Assembly: GCA_044376575.1 (NCBI GenBank)
Contig: JBILKR010000027.1
Location: 1-25,579, forward strand
Direction of reading: 5' to 3'
Source: BA4 sp044376575
GTDB taxonomy: Bacteria > Bacteroidota > Bacteroidia > CAIKAF01
Length of the DNA stretch: 25,579 nt
Shown here: in pieces, positions 1-7,276 of the stretch
How positions within the stretch are numbered: the first letter of the stretch is position 1
Layout of the letters: the number at the start of each line of letters is the position of its first letter
The notes under the pieces: generated by a model
Seen by the model: only the letters and a program-made list of their open reading frames with translations
The model's database searches: none
What the model was told of the DNA's origin: nothing
Translations under genes and position numbers: made by a program

Positions 1-2
1 TG

Positions 3-86
3 AAATCATCAGGTGTTGGAAGAGAAGGCGGCTGGGAAGCAATGCGTTTTTTTACAGAACCTAAAAATGTGTGTATCAAATTATAA
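3..86 (+). CDS. Aldehyde dehydrogenase, C-terminal fragment (cut by window edge)
   Basis: An open frame enters from the left edge and ends at TAA 84-86, giving 27 residues. It contains SGVGREGGWEAMRF and then TEPKNVCIKL. This is the typical C-terminal signature of NAD(P)-dependent aldehyde dehydrogenases, where the SG(V/I)GREGG loop follows the active-site domain and the chain ends in a KNVCVKL-like strand. The two bases before the frame (tg) would complete an ATG, which fits the usual GGMKxSG. Substrate cannot be judged, because the catalytic Cys and Glu lie outside the window. The gene converges on the paralog array; the 110 bp between them is AT-rich and holds no convincing terminator. Confidence 0.8.
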   Translation, partial: KSSGVGREGGWEAMRFFTEPKNVCIKL

Positions 87-196
87 ATACAACAACAATA
101 TTTTTTTTAAAAAATTACACGTAATAATATATGATTCTCATATTCAAATAATGAGTAAAACAGGAATAAATACAGTAATATAATTTTAAGATATTA

Positions 197-508
197 TTAT
201 TTTTTTTGACGGATATACAAAAAATATAACCCCATTTTATCTCCGGATAGCAGCTCCATTTCAGCAATATAGTAGGGGACCCGAATGGTATCTCCTCCGT
301 TGTAACTTTCCTTAAAATTACTGTTGCTGATTTTAATGGAATATGCATCACCTTCACTGATAAATGCCTTTTCAATTTTCCAGTTCACATCTTTGGGCAC
401 CACTAAAAAACTTCCACCATACGCTGATTTTACAAACGAGGTATCCTGTGCTGTACTTATACAAGCGAACAATATAAAACAAGTCAATGATAAAAATATC
501 TTTTTCAT
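197..508 (-). CDS. Array copy 20 (last): degenerate paralog of the QGNLQFNQ/EFNIVP family
   Basis: The protein has 103 residues with a signal peptide of about 20. The family core is still visible: VPKDVNWKIE at 38-47 matches VPxGKVWKIE, and VPYYIAEMELLSG at about 77-89 matches LPxWLPAGxTL. The N-terminal QGNLQFNQ block and the C-terminal EFNIVP are gone; the chain ends in YFLYIRQKK. An LFAC sequence at 13-16 leaves open a lipoprotein instead of signal peptidase I cleavage after residue 20. The start overlaps the stop of copy 19 by one base (TAATG). As the operon-distal gene it either diverged freely or has a capping or accessory role; function unknown. Confidence 0.75.
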   Translation of the reverse strand: MKKIFLSLTCFILFACISTAQDTSFVKSAYGGSFLVVPKDVNWKIEKAFISEGDAYSIKISNSNFKESYNGGDTIRVPYYIAEMELLSGDKMGLYFLYIRQKK

Positions 509-894
509 TACGGTACAATATTAAATTCAATCACACTAATCTCTCCGACGTTAGAACCGGCAGCTAATGTAGTTCCGGCAGGAAGCCAGAATTCACTGTT
601 AATATTAGAAATTGGAAAAGCTACACCATAACTTGTATTCATATAGCTACCATGCCCAAAAACTCGATTTACACCATTTACCTGTATTAAATATTCATAT
701 GGGCTCGTTGAACCAGAAGTAGATCTAAAACCTATAGAAGGCATAAATCCAGTTATCTTCCAAACTTTTCCCGAAGGAACAGTCTGAGCGGTAGTATTCA
801 CCAATATTACCTGATTAAATTGTAAATTTTGCTGGGCAAGTAATTTGATGCCGGCAAAAAAAATAATGACTAAAAAAAGATATAATTTTTTCAT
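508..894 (-). CDS. Array copy 19: small exported protein, QGNLQFNQ/EFNIVP family
   Basis: The protein has 128 residues. The signal peptide ends near residue 20-21 and the mature start is QQNLQFNQ, so the usual Gly is replaced by Gln. TVPSGKVWKI lies at 38-47, a variable Ser/Gly/Tyr-rich segment at 48-95, FWLPAGTTL at about 102-110 and ISVIEFNIVP at the end. It has no cysteine, unlike many sisters. The variable part contains an IQVNGVNRVF strand equivalent to the I-x-ING segment of other copies. The start ATG overlaps the TGA of copy 18 by 4 nt. Confidence 0.85.
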   Translation of the reverse strand: MKKLYLFLVIIFFAGIKLLAQQNLQFNQVILVNTTAQTVPSGKVWKITGFMPSIGFRSTSGSTSPYEYLIQVNGVNRVFGHGSYMNTSYGVAFPISNINSEFWLPAGTTLAAGSNVGEISVIEFNIVP

Positions 895-1277
895 GGTACT
901 ATATTAAATTCCAACACAAAAAAAGTAATATTCCTTGATGTTCCTATAGCCGCATAACCAAGTGTATGATTTGCCTGAAGCCAGATCGGGAAATCTACGC
1001 CCCATCTCGCACCATAATAAATTGTGCTCGTATTGGTAAATGTTTTACCTACTAAATATCCGAGCTCTTTATTATTTACGTAGAACGACGGAGGGTCATT
1101 CGAGTTTGATGAAAAACCTTCAATTTTCCATACTTTACCTGAAGGCACTGTCCAGCAAACCAGGCAAGAATTAACAGCGCTTTCCAACGTCAATACCTGA
1201 TTAAATTGCAAATTACCTTGTGCTTTTACTTGAATAGCTAATAAAAAAAATAGTATTGTAATAAATATATTTTTCAT
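891..1277 (-). CDS. Array copy 18: small exported protein, CxxC subgroup
   Basis: The protein has 128 residues with signal peptide 1-19 or 20 and QGNLQFNQVL following. A CLVC pair (C38, C41) sits immediately before WTVPSGKVWKIE. The rest reads FYVNNKELG, a WGVDFPIWL segment, then NITFFVLEFNIVP. Copy 15 has the same plan: CTIC, YINNKELV, WGYNTPFWLPAN and NITFFVLEFNLVP. These two are close sisters separated by two unrelated copies. The CxxC could form a disulfide or bind metal; nothing in the sequence decides this. The start overlaps the stop of copy 17 (TAATG). Confidence 0.85.
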   Translation of the reverse strand: MKNIFITILFFLLAIQVKAQGNLQFNQVLTLESAVNSCLVCWTVPSGKVWKIEGFSSNSNDPPSFYVNNKELGYLVGKTFTNTSTIYYGARWGVDFPIWLQANHTLGYAAIGTSRNITFFVLEFNIVP

Positions 1278-1654
1278 TATGGAACAATATTAAATTCAAT
1301 AACTGAAACAAATCCTTTTTCACCGCTATTGCTACCTGTATTAAATTGAATAACTGAATTACCAGCTACCCAAAAAGGGAGAACAATTGGAAAAACCCCA
1401 TATGAAGCATTTGCATCTTTACAAATATGTCCATTTAATGATTTCCCGTTTAAGTTTGTAATTCTTACAGGATAATACTGATTTGCGCTAACAGCACTTT
1501 CAATTTTCCATACTTTTCCGGATGGCACAGTATATGACGTCGGACTGCAACATGTTACTTCCAAATTCAGTATTTGGTTATACTGCAGATTCCCTTGCGA
1601 AAATATTGGGATTATAGTTATAAAGAATAATATAGTGATGAAAATATTTCTCAT
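1277..1654 (-). CDS. Array copy 17: small exported protein, Cys-Cys subgroup
   Basis: The protein has 125 residues. After the signal peptide (mature start near QGNLQYNQ) comes LEVTCCSPTSYTVPSGKVWK with vicinal C35-C36, plus a third cysteine at C78. It is a clear sister of copy 8, sharing LEVTCCSP, YPVRIT/YPMRIT, KDANASYGVFP/KDANSNYGVFP and GEKGFVSVIEF/GQKGFVSIIEF. The sister genes lie about 3.5 kb apart within the array, so duplication was not simply neighbour to neighbour. The stop forms a TAATG overlap with copy 18 and the start a TAATG overlap with copy 16. Confidence 0.85.
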   Translation of the reverse strand: MRNIFITILFFITIIPIFSQGNLQYNQILNLEVTCCSPTSYTVPSGKVWKIESAVSANQYYPVRITNLNGKSLNGHICKDANASYGVFPIVLPFWVAGNSVIQFNTGSNSGEKGFVSVIEFNIVP

Positions 1655-2079
1655 TACGGCACAATATTAAATTCAATGATTGAATAGGCCTTTGCCGAAT
1701 ATGTTGTTGAAGAACCCAAACATATGGTCTGGCCTGCCTGTACCCACAACGGCAACTGTGTCATTGGCTGACCTCCCATAATTCCGAAACTTACCAGCAT
1801 TCCGCTAATAGCAATATAACGTCCATAATATTGGAGATAAACAGAATTTAACCCGCAAGCAGAAAAAATTGAAGATGTATTTCCGCTCCCACTTATTGAG
1901 TAAGGATCTGTGCCATCTGAAATAATGCTCTCTATTTTCCATACTTTTCCTGGAGGAACGGTTTGCGGACCGTCTGCAAATGTTATGATCCGAGCCTGAT
2001 TAAATTGAAGGTTGCCTTGCGCATAACTGTAAAAAGATGCAGCGATAAAGAAAAATAATGTATAAATAAATTTCATCAT
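1654..2079 (-). CDS. Array copy 16: small exported protein, long variable loop
   Basis: The protein has 141 residues with QGNLQFNQ at 21-28, TVPPGKVWKIES at 40-51 and QLPLWVQAGQTI at 108-119, ending YSIIEFNIVP. The variable segment is longer than in most copies and rich in Gly, Ser, Tyr and Ile. Two mature cysteines (C75, C120) lie on either side of the LPLW strand, as in several sisters. Two ATG codons occur in tandem at the start (2079 and 2076); the first overlaps the TGA of copy 15 by 4 nt and was chosen. No close sister within the array. Confidence 0.84.
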   Translation of the reverse strand: MMKFIYTLFFFIAASFYSYAQGNLQFNQARIITFADGPQTVPPGKVWKIESIISDGTDPYSISGSGNTSSIFSACGLNSVYLQYYGRYIAISGMLVSFGIMGGQPMTQLPLWVQAGQTICLGSSTTYSAKAYSIIEFNIVP

Positions 2080-2465
2080 GGTACAAGATTAAATTCCAAC
2101 ACAAAAAAAGTAATGTTTTTGGGACTGCCTAAAGATCCAAATCCCATGGTTGAATTTGCAGGCAACCAAAAAGGAGTATTATATCCCCAACGATGTCCCC
2201 AGTAAGAAGTGCTAGATGTAGCATAAGCGGTACCTGTCATTGTAACTAATTCTTTGTTATTAATATATAATGAGGGCAATCCATCTGAACTGGACATAAT
2301 CTGTTCTACTTTCCACACCTTACCTGTGGGCACTGTCCAGCAAATTGTACATGTGCTCAAACTGCTTTCCAGTAATAAGGCTTGATTAAATTGTAAATTG
2401 CCTTGTCCTTTTACACTTGCGTGAAAAAGTAATAATATCAGAACGACGAATAAATTCTTTTTCAT
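2076..2465 (-). CDS. Array copy 15: small exported protein, CxxC subgroup
   Basis: The protein has 129 residues with mature start QGNLQFNQ at 21-28, CTIC at 39-42 directly followed by WTVPTGKVWKVE, then LYINNKELV, a WGYNTPFWLPAN segment and NITFFVLEFNLVP. It pairs with copy 18 over its whole length. The final I-to-L change (EFNLVP) is one of the few deviations in the terminal block. The gene follows copy 14 after a 4-nt gap and shares an ATGA with copy 16. Confidence 0.85.
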   Translation of the reverse strand: MKKNLFVVLILLLFHASVKGQGNLQFNQALLLESSLSTCTICWTVPTGKVWKVEQIMSSSDGLPSLYINNKELVTMTGTAYATSSTSYWGHRWGYNTPFWLPANSTMGFGSLGSPKNITFFVLEFNLVP

Positions 2466-2469
2466 TTGC

Positions 2470-2826
2470 TTATGGGATTACATTAAATTCTATAACGCTT
2501 ACCACCCCTTCTGATTGACCTATAAAGGTGATATTTTGTCCTCCACTAATCCAAAAAGGCAAAGCACTGGAGAGGGCTCCATAATTTGTATTTATATTCT
2601 TCAGAATAACTAATTTATTGTTAATGATAGCCCTGAAAAAAGATGACCAATCAGTCATTGCTACATTTTCAATTTTCCATACTTTTCCTGAGGGGATAGT
2701 ATATACAGTGTTATTAATGGTAAAAGGAAGAGTTAATGTTGCATTGTACTGCAAATTTCCCTGAGCCCTTGTTGTAATATTAAATGCAACAAAAAGAAAA
2801 ACGGAAACAATAAATTTTTTCATCAT
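2470..2826 (-). CDS. Array copy 14: small exported protein, SSFFR subgroup
   Basis: The protein has 118 residues and no cysteine. Mature start AQGNLQYN, YTIPSGKVWKIENV at 42-55, TDWSSFFRAIINNKLVILKN at 58-77, ALPFWISGGQNITF at 88-101 and GVVSVIEFNVIP at the end. It is the immediate neighbour and closest sister of copy 13 (TDFSSFFR, INGKQIVLRN), consistent with a recent local duplication. Copy 12 shares the SLPYWIAGGQTVNF ending. Tandem ATGs occur at the start (2826 and 2823). Confidence 0.85.
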   Translation of the reverse strand: MMKKFIVSVFLFVAFNITTRAQGNLQYNATLTLPFTINNTVYTIPSGKVWKIENVAMTDWSSFFRAIINNKLVILKNINTNYGALSSALPFWISGGQNITFIGQSEGVVSVIEFNVIP

Positions 2827-2833
2827 GATAATT

Positions 2834-3187
2834 CTAAGGTATAATATTAAATTCTATAATACTGACGACTCCATCCGAATAACCTGAAAAATTAACCAAC
2901 AATCCACCTGGCACCCAGTAAGGTAAGGATTCGTATTGAGGGCCATAGCTAGTGTGTGAATTTCTCAATACAATTTGTTTCCCGTTAATGGTCATTCTAA
3001 AAAATGAAGAAAAATCGGTTAATCCAACAGATTCAATTTTCCAGATTTTACCAGTAGGCACCGTATAGCTTGTACCTCCACTAACAAAGGTTAACGCCAA
3101 CCCCTGATTAAATTGTAAATTCCCCTGTGCTTGCATAAGCCATGAAGAGAAAAGAGTAACAAACAAAATCAATATCAGCTTTTTCAT
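2834..3187 (-). CDS. Array copy 13: small exported protein, SSFFR subgroup
   Basis: The frame is open to an ATG at 3208, but the start at 3187 is preferred. It begins directly with a signal peptide like those of the other copies and leaves 10 nt after the stop of copy 12. From 3187 the protein has 117 residues: QGNLQFNQ at 21-28, YTVPTGKIWKIESV at 41-54, TDFSSFFRMTING, SLPYWVPGGLLVNF and GVVSIIEFNIIP. No cysteine. It is the closest sister of copy 14. Confidence 0.84.
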   Translation of the reverse strand: MKKLILILFVTLFSSWLMQAQGNLQFNQGLALTFVSGGTSYTVPTGKIWKIESVGLTDFSSFFRMTINGKQIVLRNSHTSYGPQYESLPYWVPGGLLVNFSGYSDGVVSIIEFNIIP

Positions 3188-3197
3188 AATAAATAAA

Positions 3198-3551
3198 TTA
3201 AGGAACAATATTAAATTCTATAACACTTGCTGTTCCGCTATGTGATCCTCCGAAATTAACAGTCTGACCGCCTGCAATCCAATATGGTAAACTATTAAAT
3301 TCATAAGTGTAACTTCCATTGGTATTCTTAACAAATAGCTGTTGTCCTCCAATTGTTATTGTGCAATAGCCGGAATATGTAATAAGTGCGATATTCTCCA
3401 CCTTCCATACCTTGCCGGATGGAACACTAAAATTATTGCCCCAACTTTGAAAAGACAGATTCAACACCTGATTAAATTGTAAATTTCCCTGTGCATTTGT
3501 TATAAGCGAAAATAATCCGCATAAAATTACAAGTAGAAATATTTTTTTCAT
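3198..3551 (-). CDS. Array copy 12: small exported protein
   Basis: The protein has 117 residues with QGNLQFNQ at 21-28 and SVPSGKVWKVEN at 42-53. A short variable segment contains one mature cysteine (C63), then SLPYWIAGGQTVNFGG at 87-102 and SVIEFNIVP. The SLPYW..GG..VNF ending and the length group it with copies 13 and 14, although its middle (TITIGGQQLFVKN) differs. The single unpaired cysteine is unusual for the array. It follows copy 11 after 9 nt. Confidence 0.84.
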   Translation of the reverse strand: MKKIFLLVILCGLFSLITNAQGNLQFNQVLNLSFQSWGNNFSVPSGKVWKVENIALITYSGYCTITIGGQQLFVKNTNGSYTYEFNSLPYWIAGGQTVNFGGSHSGTASVIEFNIVP

Positions 3552-3560
3552 AAAATAAAT

Positions 3561-3953
3561 TTAAGGAACAATATTAAATTCAATCACGCTTAATGAAGAA
3601 ACATTAAACTCAGCAGAAAGTGTTGCTCCTGCAGGAAGCCAAAGTGGAAGTTCTGTTACGGTTGTAACACCTTCCCATCCATAACAATATGCATCAAATA
3701 TCATATCTCCTCCTTTACTGATAACGGCTCTGTTTCCGTTGACTAAAATAGTATGGAGAGAATTTACATTCGTATTACAGGCGGACATTAGAAATGAACC
3801 AATAGCTGATTCTACTTTCCATACTTTTCCGGTGGGAACAGTTTCGGTTGTTGTGCCAACCAGTTTTACCTGATTAAACTGTAGATTCCCTTGAGCTGTA
3901 AGATTAGCCAAAACAGAAAAAACAAAAGCAAAAAAGAAAAATGTTTTTTTCAT
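3561..3953 (-). CDS. Array copy 11: small exported protein, two-cysteine type
   Basis: An upstream in-frame ATG at 3992 would reach into copy 10. The ATG at 3953 is chosen because it begins the signal peptide (MKKT followed by a Phe-rich core). From there the protein has 130 residues: QGNLQFNQVKLV, ETVPTGKVWKVESA at 37-50, TILVNGNRAVISK, LPLWLPAGATL at 102-112 and LSVIEFNIVP. Mature cysteines are C59 and C90. It is one of the few copies that keep the full LPLWLPAGxTL form. Confidence 0.84.
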   Translation of the reverse strand: MKKTFFFFAFVFSVLANLTAQGNLQFNQVKLVGTTTETVPTGKVWKVESAIGSFLMSACNTNVNSLHTILVNGNRAVISKGGDMIFDAYCYGWEGVTTVTELPLWLPAGATLSAEFNVSSLSVIEFNIVP

Positions 3954-3963
3954 ATCAATTTTA

Positions 3964-4377
3964 TTATGGTACAATATTAAATTCCAAAACACTTACCTGA
4001 TTTAAACATGGCCCGCCAGACAAGGTTGATCCTGCGGGTAACCACAGCGGTAATTTTGTGTATGAATGTATATAATCACCACTGCTATATGAAGCTGGTT
4101 CAGTTCCGTTCCCCATTTTAGTAAATACTCCGTTAATAGTGATGGCCGAACTTCTGTAATATGAAATATTACAAGATGCATTGAAATTAGACGACTGAAA
4201 ACCCGTCTGATTTTCAGGAACATTGTATATAACACTCTCCACTTTCCATACCTTTCCTGTAGGTACTGTTTCCTGTGCAGTTACAATTTTTACCTGACTG
4301 AATTGCATATTTCCCTGTGCTGAAATAGCAATTGAAAGTGAAAATATAGATGATATTATAAATAAAAACAGTCTCAT
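3964..4377 (-). CDS. Array copy 10: small exported protein, IYN-PE subgroup
   Basis: The protein has 137 residues with QGNMQFSQVKIV at 21-32, ETVPTGKVWKVESVIYN at 36-52, a Ser/Asn-rich segment, YRSSAITINGVFTKMGNG, then HSYTKLPLWLPAGSTLSGG and VSVLEFNIVP. Cysteines C69 and C124 lie one in the variable part and one just before the last strand. Copy 9 matches it end to end (VIYNIPEDQ, YRSTSIVIDG, HSYTPLPIWLPEGTTLSGG), so the adjacent pair is a local duplication. A 5-nt gap separates it from copy 9. Confidence 0.85.
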   Translation of the reverse strand: MRLFLFIISSIFSLSIAISAQGNMQFSQVKIVTAQETVPTGKVWKVESVIYNVPENQTGFQSSNFNASCNISYYRSSAITINGVFTKMGNGTEPASYSSGDYIHSYTKLPLWLPAGSTLSGGPCLNQVSVLEFNIVP

Positions 4378-4382
4378 ATTTA

Positions 4383-4790
4383 TTAAGGTACTATATTAAA
4401 CTCTATCACACTGACTTTATTCAAACACGTTCCCCCTGACAATGTAGTTCCTTCAGGCAACCAAATTGGCAATGGCGTATAACTGTGAGTGTAAGCTAAA
4501 TTAGAATATGCAGCGGTGGTAGTTCCTTGTCCTACTTTGGTTGGCGTTCCATCAATCACAATAGAAGTTGAACGATAATTAGTAATACTGCAACCCCCTG
4601 TATTTAATTGATAAGAACTTTGATCCTCCGGAATATTGTAAATCACACTTTCTATTTTCCATACTTTACCGGCAGGAACTGTTTGCGCTGTAGTAACCAG
4701 TTTAACCTGATTAAACTGTAAATTACCTTGCGCATATAAATTTGTTACTGCTGCAATCAATAAAAAAGAAAAAACAAGAATGGTTTTCAT
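4383..4790 (-). CDS. Array copy 9: small exported protein, IYN-PE subgroup
   Basis: The frame is open to an ATG at 4874, which would overlap copy 8 by 74 nt. The start at 4790 (MKTILVF) is preferred because it begins a normal signal peptide and lies 10 nt after the stop of copy 8. The protein then has 135 residues: QGNLQFNQVKLV at 21-32, QTVPAGKVWKIESVIYN, cysteines C67 and C122, HSYTPLPIWLPEGTTLSGG and VSVIEFNIVP. It is the closest sister of copy 10. Confidence 0.85.
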   Translation of the reverse strand: MKTILVFSFLLIAAVTNLYAQGNLQFNQVKLVTTAQTVPAGKVWKIESVIYNIPEDQSSYQLNTGGCSITNYRSTSIVIDGTPTKVGQGTTTAAYSNLAYTHSYTPLPIWLPEGTTLSGGTCLNKVSVIEFNIVP

Positions 4791-4800
4791 AGGATTAAAT

Positions 4801-5175
4801 TTATGGTACAACATTAAATTCAATAATAGAAACAAATCCTTTTTGTCCACCAGATGTTCCATGCGTAAATGCAACCTGTGTGTTTGATGGAAGCCAGTAT
4901 GGTAAATTCATAGGGAATACACCATAATTTGAATTGGCATCTTTAGTGATGTATCCCGTAGTAGAAATTCCATTGATGGAGGTTATTCGCATTGGATAAT
5001 TTACACTCGACATGGTTGAACTTTCAATTTTCCACACCTTGCCAGAAGGTACAGTAAAAGAAACCGGGGAGCAACATGTAACCTCCAACAATAAAATATT
5101 ATTGAACTGAAGATTTCCCTGTGCGACTGAGGACATTGCCAAATGAATAAAAAATATACTTACCAACAATTTCAT
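4801..5175 (-). CDS. Array copy 8: small exported protein, Cys-Cys subgroup
   Basis: The protein has 124 residues with a slightly shorter signal peptide (cleavage near residue 18) and QGNLQFNN. LEVTCCSPVSFTVPSGKVWK carries vicinal C34-C35. YPMRITSING, KDANSNYGVFPMNLPYW and GQKGFVSIIEFNVVP complete the match to copy 17. The third cysteine of copy 17 (C78) is absent here, which suggests the CC pair, not C78, is the conserved feature of this subgroup. It follows copy 7 after 4 nt. Confidence 0.85.
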   Translation of the reverse strand: MKLLVSIFFIHLAMSSVAQGNLQFNNILLLEVTCCSPVSFTVPSGKVWKIESSTMSSVNYPMRITSINGISTTGYITKDANSNYGVFPMNLPYWLPSNTQVAFTHGTSGGQKGFVSIIEFNVVP

Positions 5176-5179
5176 TGAT

Positions 5180-5533
5180 TCAAGGAATTACATTAAACTC
5201 AATTATACTGATAAATCCGGAAGCACATCCACCACCCAATGTAATTGTTTTGTTCGATCCAATCCAAAAAGGGAAATTATCCCAGGCAGATGATGATGTA
5301 TTATGTTGACGCATGATATACGTATTACCATTGTAAACAAGACATGCATAGTTATTTGTACTTGTTATCATCACATTTTCCAACTTCCATACTTTTCCGG
5401 CAGGTACTGTAAAAGAAGTTCCTGCAGAGGTAAACTCATAATTCAACACTTGATTAAACTGAAGATTCCCCTGAGCACTTCCAGAAATAAAAACAAATAG
5501 GTGTAACAAAGTGAATAAAAGAAATTTCTTCAT
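5180..5533 (-). CDS. Array copy 7: small exported protein, two-cysteine type
   Basis: The protein has 117 residues with QGNLQFNQVLNYEF at 21-34, FTVPAGKVWKLENV at 41-54, a short variable core (LVYNGNTYIMRQ), NFPFWIGSNKTITLGGG at about 86-102 and ISIIEFNVIP. Cysteines C64 and C103 sit after the VWK strand and before the final strand, the arrangement seen in copies 1, 2, 4, 9 and 10. Length and plan resemble copies 12-14. It follows copy 6 after a 6-nt gap. Confidence 0.84.
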   Translation of the reverse strand: MKKFLLFTLLHLFVFISGSAQGNLQFNQVLNYEFTSAGTSFTVPAGKVWKLENVMITSTNNYACLVYNGNTYIMRQHNTSSSAWDNFPFWIGSNKTITLGGGCASGFISIIEFNVIP

Positions 5534-5539
5534 GATTCT

Positions 5540-5944
5540 TTAAGGTATGGTTGAAAATTCTATCACATTCAACGCATGTACGCCGGTAGATGCTTTTAAG
5601 GTATGACCGGGATATAACCAAATAGGAAAATGCTGTTCCCATATAACTGCTGATGCATGATAATATCCACCTCCTGACCGCAGCGAACGTATAATCAATG
5701 AAGCTCCATTAATCTCTATTAAATCATTTGAATTAGCATACGTTCCACTGCCGCTTCCACTTGAAACAACTGATGGAAGAGAACTTGAATATAATGCAGA
5801 TTCAACTTTCCATACCTTGCCCGAAGGAACAGTCTGTAAGGTATTACCCACCAGCAGCACCTGATTAAACTGAAGATTTGCCTGTGCGCTTACTTCTGTT
5901 AATGTAAATATTATACTCAGTATTATTAAACAAATTCTTATCAT
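5540..5944 (-). CDS. Array copy 6: small exported protein with altered C-terminus
   Basis: The protein has 134 residues with mature start QANLQFNQ (Gly to Ala), QTVPSGKVWKVESAL at 37-51, a Ser/Gly-rich variable stretch (SSGSGSG near 61-67), LIEINGASLIIRS, HFPIWLYPGHTL and a terminal NVIEFSTIP. Replacement of FNIVP by FSTIP is the strongest terminal change among copies 1-19. The mature protein lacks cysteine. The start shares an ATGA with the stop of copy 5. Confidence 0.84.
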   Translation of the reverse strand: MIRICLIILSIIFTLTEVSAQANLQFNQVLLVGNTLQTVPSGKVWKVESALYSSSLPSVVSSGSGSGTYANSNDLIEINGASLIIRSLRSGGGYYHASAVIWEQHFPIWLYPGHTLKASTGVHALNVIEFSTIP

Positions 5945-6459
5945 GGAATAATATTAAATTCAACAATAGATAACTTCGGTGTTGCAGAGACCTGAGGTGG
6001 TGTGTATGGTCCACATCCTACATAAATTCCATCAATCCAATAGGGGCTATAGCAATTACCTGATGTCGGTGTAGATGCCTGTAATGGAGTGGTTAATGTT
6101 ATAGGCTCTACGGTGGTTCCGGCATTTAACCATATAATGGTATTGTTGTATAAAATCTCTTCTCCATTGATCCGTATATTATTTTTCCCGGCAAAAAATG
6201 TAGCGAGGTAGTCGGTTACATATTTGGTTTTGGAATAAGATTGAGAAGCATTACATCCACATGAGCCTCCATCAACTCCGTTATATTTTACAAAAGATGG
6301 GCTTGGCATAATTAAACTTTCAATCTTCCATGCCTTTCCGGCAGGCACTGTTTGTAATGCAGAAAGTATAATCACCTGATTAAACTGAAGATTACCTTGA
6401 GCATAATTACTAATAGTTATAATTAATAATACAGTGTAGAAAATTATTTTTTTCATCAC
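5941..6459 (-). CDS. Array copy 5: longest family member, two extra loops
   Basis: At 172 residues this is the largest copy. QGNLQFNQ at 21-28 and QTVPAGKAWKIES at 36-48 are normal. A CGC-containing loop follows (C67, C69), then an insert up to IRINGEEILYN. IIWLNAGTTV at 108-117 is the usual strand, but about 40 residues rich in Thr, Ser, Pro, Gly and Tyr with C136 and C149 precede the terminal LSIVEFNIIP. The four cysteines could pair as two disulfides. Both extensions fall where shorter copies have loops, which supports a fixed core with length-variable loops. Confidence 0.85.
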   Translation of the reverse strand: MMKKIIFYTVLLIITISNYAQGNLQFNQVIILSALQTVPAGKAWKIESLIMPSPSFVKYNGVDGGSCGCNASQSYSKTKYVTDYLATFFAGKNNIRINGEEILYNNTIIWLNAGTTVEPITLTTPLQASTPTSGNCYSPYWIDGIYVGCGPYTPPQVSATPKLSIVEFNIIP

Positions 6460-6842
6460 GGAACAATATTAAACTCCAAAATGCTGACCCATCTGTAACT
6501 AGCACCACAACCACTTAATGCATATAATGTTGCTCCTGCAGGAAGCCAGAAATCAGTATTATTATTTGAATATGTATAATTCGAGCCATAAGTATATGTG
6601 GTTCCGGAATAAAAGGCCACATTACTTCCATTAAAAGAAAAGCCACATGAATTTGCCCCCTGTACCTCTGTTCCATATCCTTCAATTTTCCATGCTTTTC
6701 CTGCCGGAACAGTGCCCAATAAAACAGTAGATGAATTAGAAGTGCTTAAAAGTAAGGGTTGATTAAACTGCAAATTTCCCTGTGAAAAAGAATATACATA
6801 GAACAATAATCCGATGACAATTAAAATACTTTTTTTCATCAT
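6456..6842 (-). CDS. Array copy 4: small exported protein, LLGTVPAG subgroup
   Basis: The protein has 128 residues with QGNLQFNQPLLLST at 21-34, LLGTVPAGKAWKIEGYGTE at 41-59, CGFSFNGSNVAFYSG at 66-80, TDFWLPAGATLYAL and RWVSILEFNIVP. Cysteines are C66 and C112. It is the sister of copy 2 (LLGTVPAGKVWKIEGFGTT, CGFSFNGSSVFFYTGG, HRWLSIIEF), but copy 3 between them belongs to another subgroup. Tandem ATGs at 6842 and 6839 begin the gene, and the first shares an ATGA with copy 3. Confidence 0.85.
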   Translation of the reverse strand: MMKKSILIVIGLLFYVYSFSQGNLQFNQPLLLSTSNSSTVLLGTVPAGKAWKIEGYGTEVQGANSCGFSFNGSNVAFYSGTTYTYGSNYTYSNNNTDFWLPAGATLYALSGCGASYRWVSILEFNIVP

Positions 6843-7276
6843 GGTATAATATTAAATTCTACAACACTGATGTATTGAATATTTGTAGATGCCGCTACTG
6901 TCGTACCTGCAGGAAACCAAATCGGTGATGGAAAAACAGAAGCGCTGGATGATGTAGCATACCCATCCTGACTCCAATAACCACCTGTCCTACCTACTTC
7001 TCTTGTAATATTGGATTGCAGATAAATTGTGTTAGAATTTACTGATATTGCAAAGTTTCTGTTTGCACCATCAGTTTCCTGATTATATTGTCTGATTAAA
7101 TCCTGATAAAGTGGTACACTAGGCAAAAAGTTTTCCATTTTCCACACCTTTCCCACAGGTACTGTTTCTGCTGTACTTGTAATTAATTTAACCTGATTAA
7201 ACTGTAGGTTATTTTGAGCGTTACCTGATTTAATTAGAAAAAGAATAAAACAAATGAAAGTAAAATATTTTTTCAT
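6839..7276 (-). CDS. Array copy 3: small exported protein, long polar loop
   Basis: The protein has 145 residues with mature start QNNLQFNQVKLI (Gly to Asn) and ETVPVGKVWKMENF at 37-50. An unusually polar segment (57-75, rich in Gln, Asn, Arg and Asp) follows, then ISVNSNTIYLQ, a Trp/Tyr/Ser-rich loop, SPIWFPAGTTV at 117-127 and ISVVEFNIIP. There is no cysteine in the mature part. It sits between the sister copies 2 and 4 and resembles neither in the variable region. Confidence 0.84.
   Translation of the reverse strand: MKKYFTFICFILFLIKSGNAQNNLQFNQVKLITSTAETVPVGKVWKMENFLPSVPLYQDLIRQYNQETDGANRNFAISVNSNTIYLQSNITREVGRTGGYWSQDGYATSSSASVFPSPIWFPAGTTVAASTNIQYISVVEFNIIP

Noticed and set aside
101..114. 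T-run followed by A-run between the aldehyde dehydrogenase and the array as a bidirectional terminator
   Set aside because: It is a simple T/A tract without a GC-containing stem, so a terminator call would not be supported.
137..155. CTCAT...ATGAG inverted repeat downstream of copy 20 as a terminator
   Set aside because: Only a 5-bp AT-rich stem with a 9-nt loop and no U tract after it on the - strand.
4791..4874. Upstream in-frame start of array copy 9 (and similarly for copies 11 and 13)
   Set aside because: It would add residues before an intact signal peptide and overlap the preceding gene; the inner ATG fits the spacing seen in the other copies.
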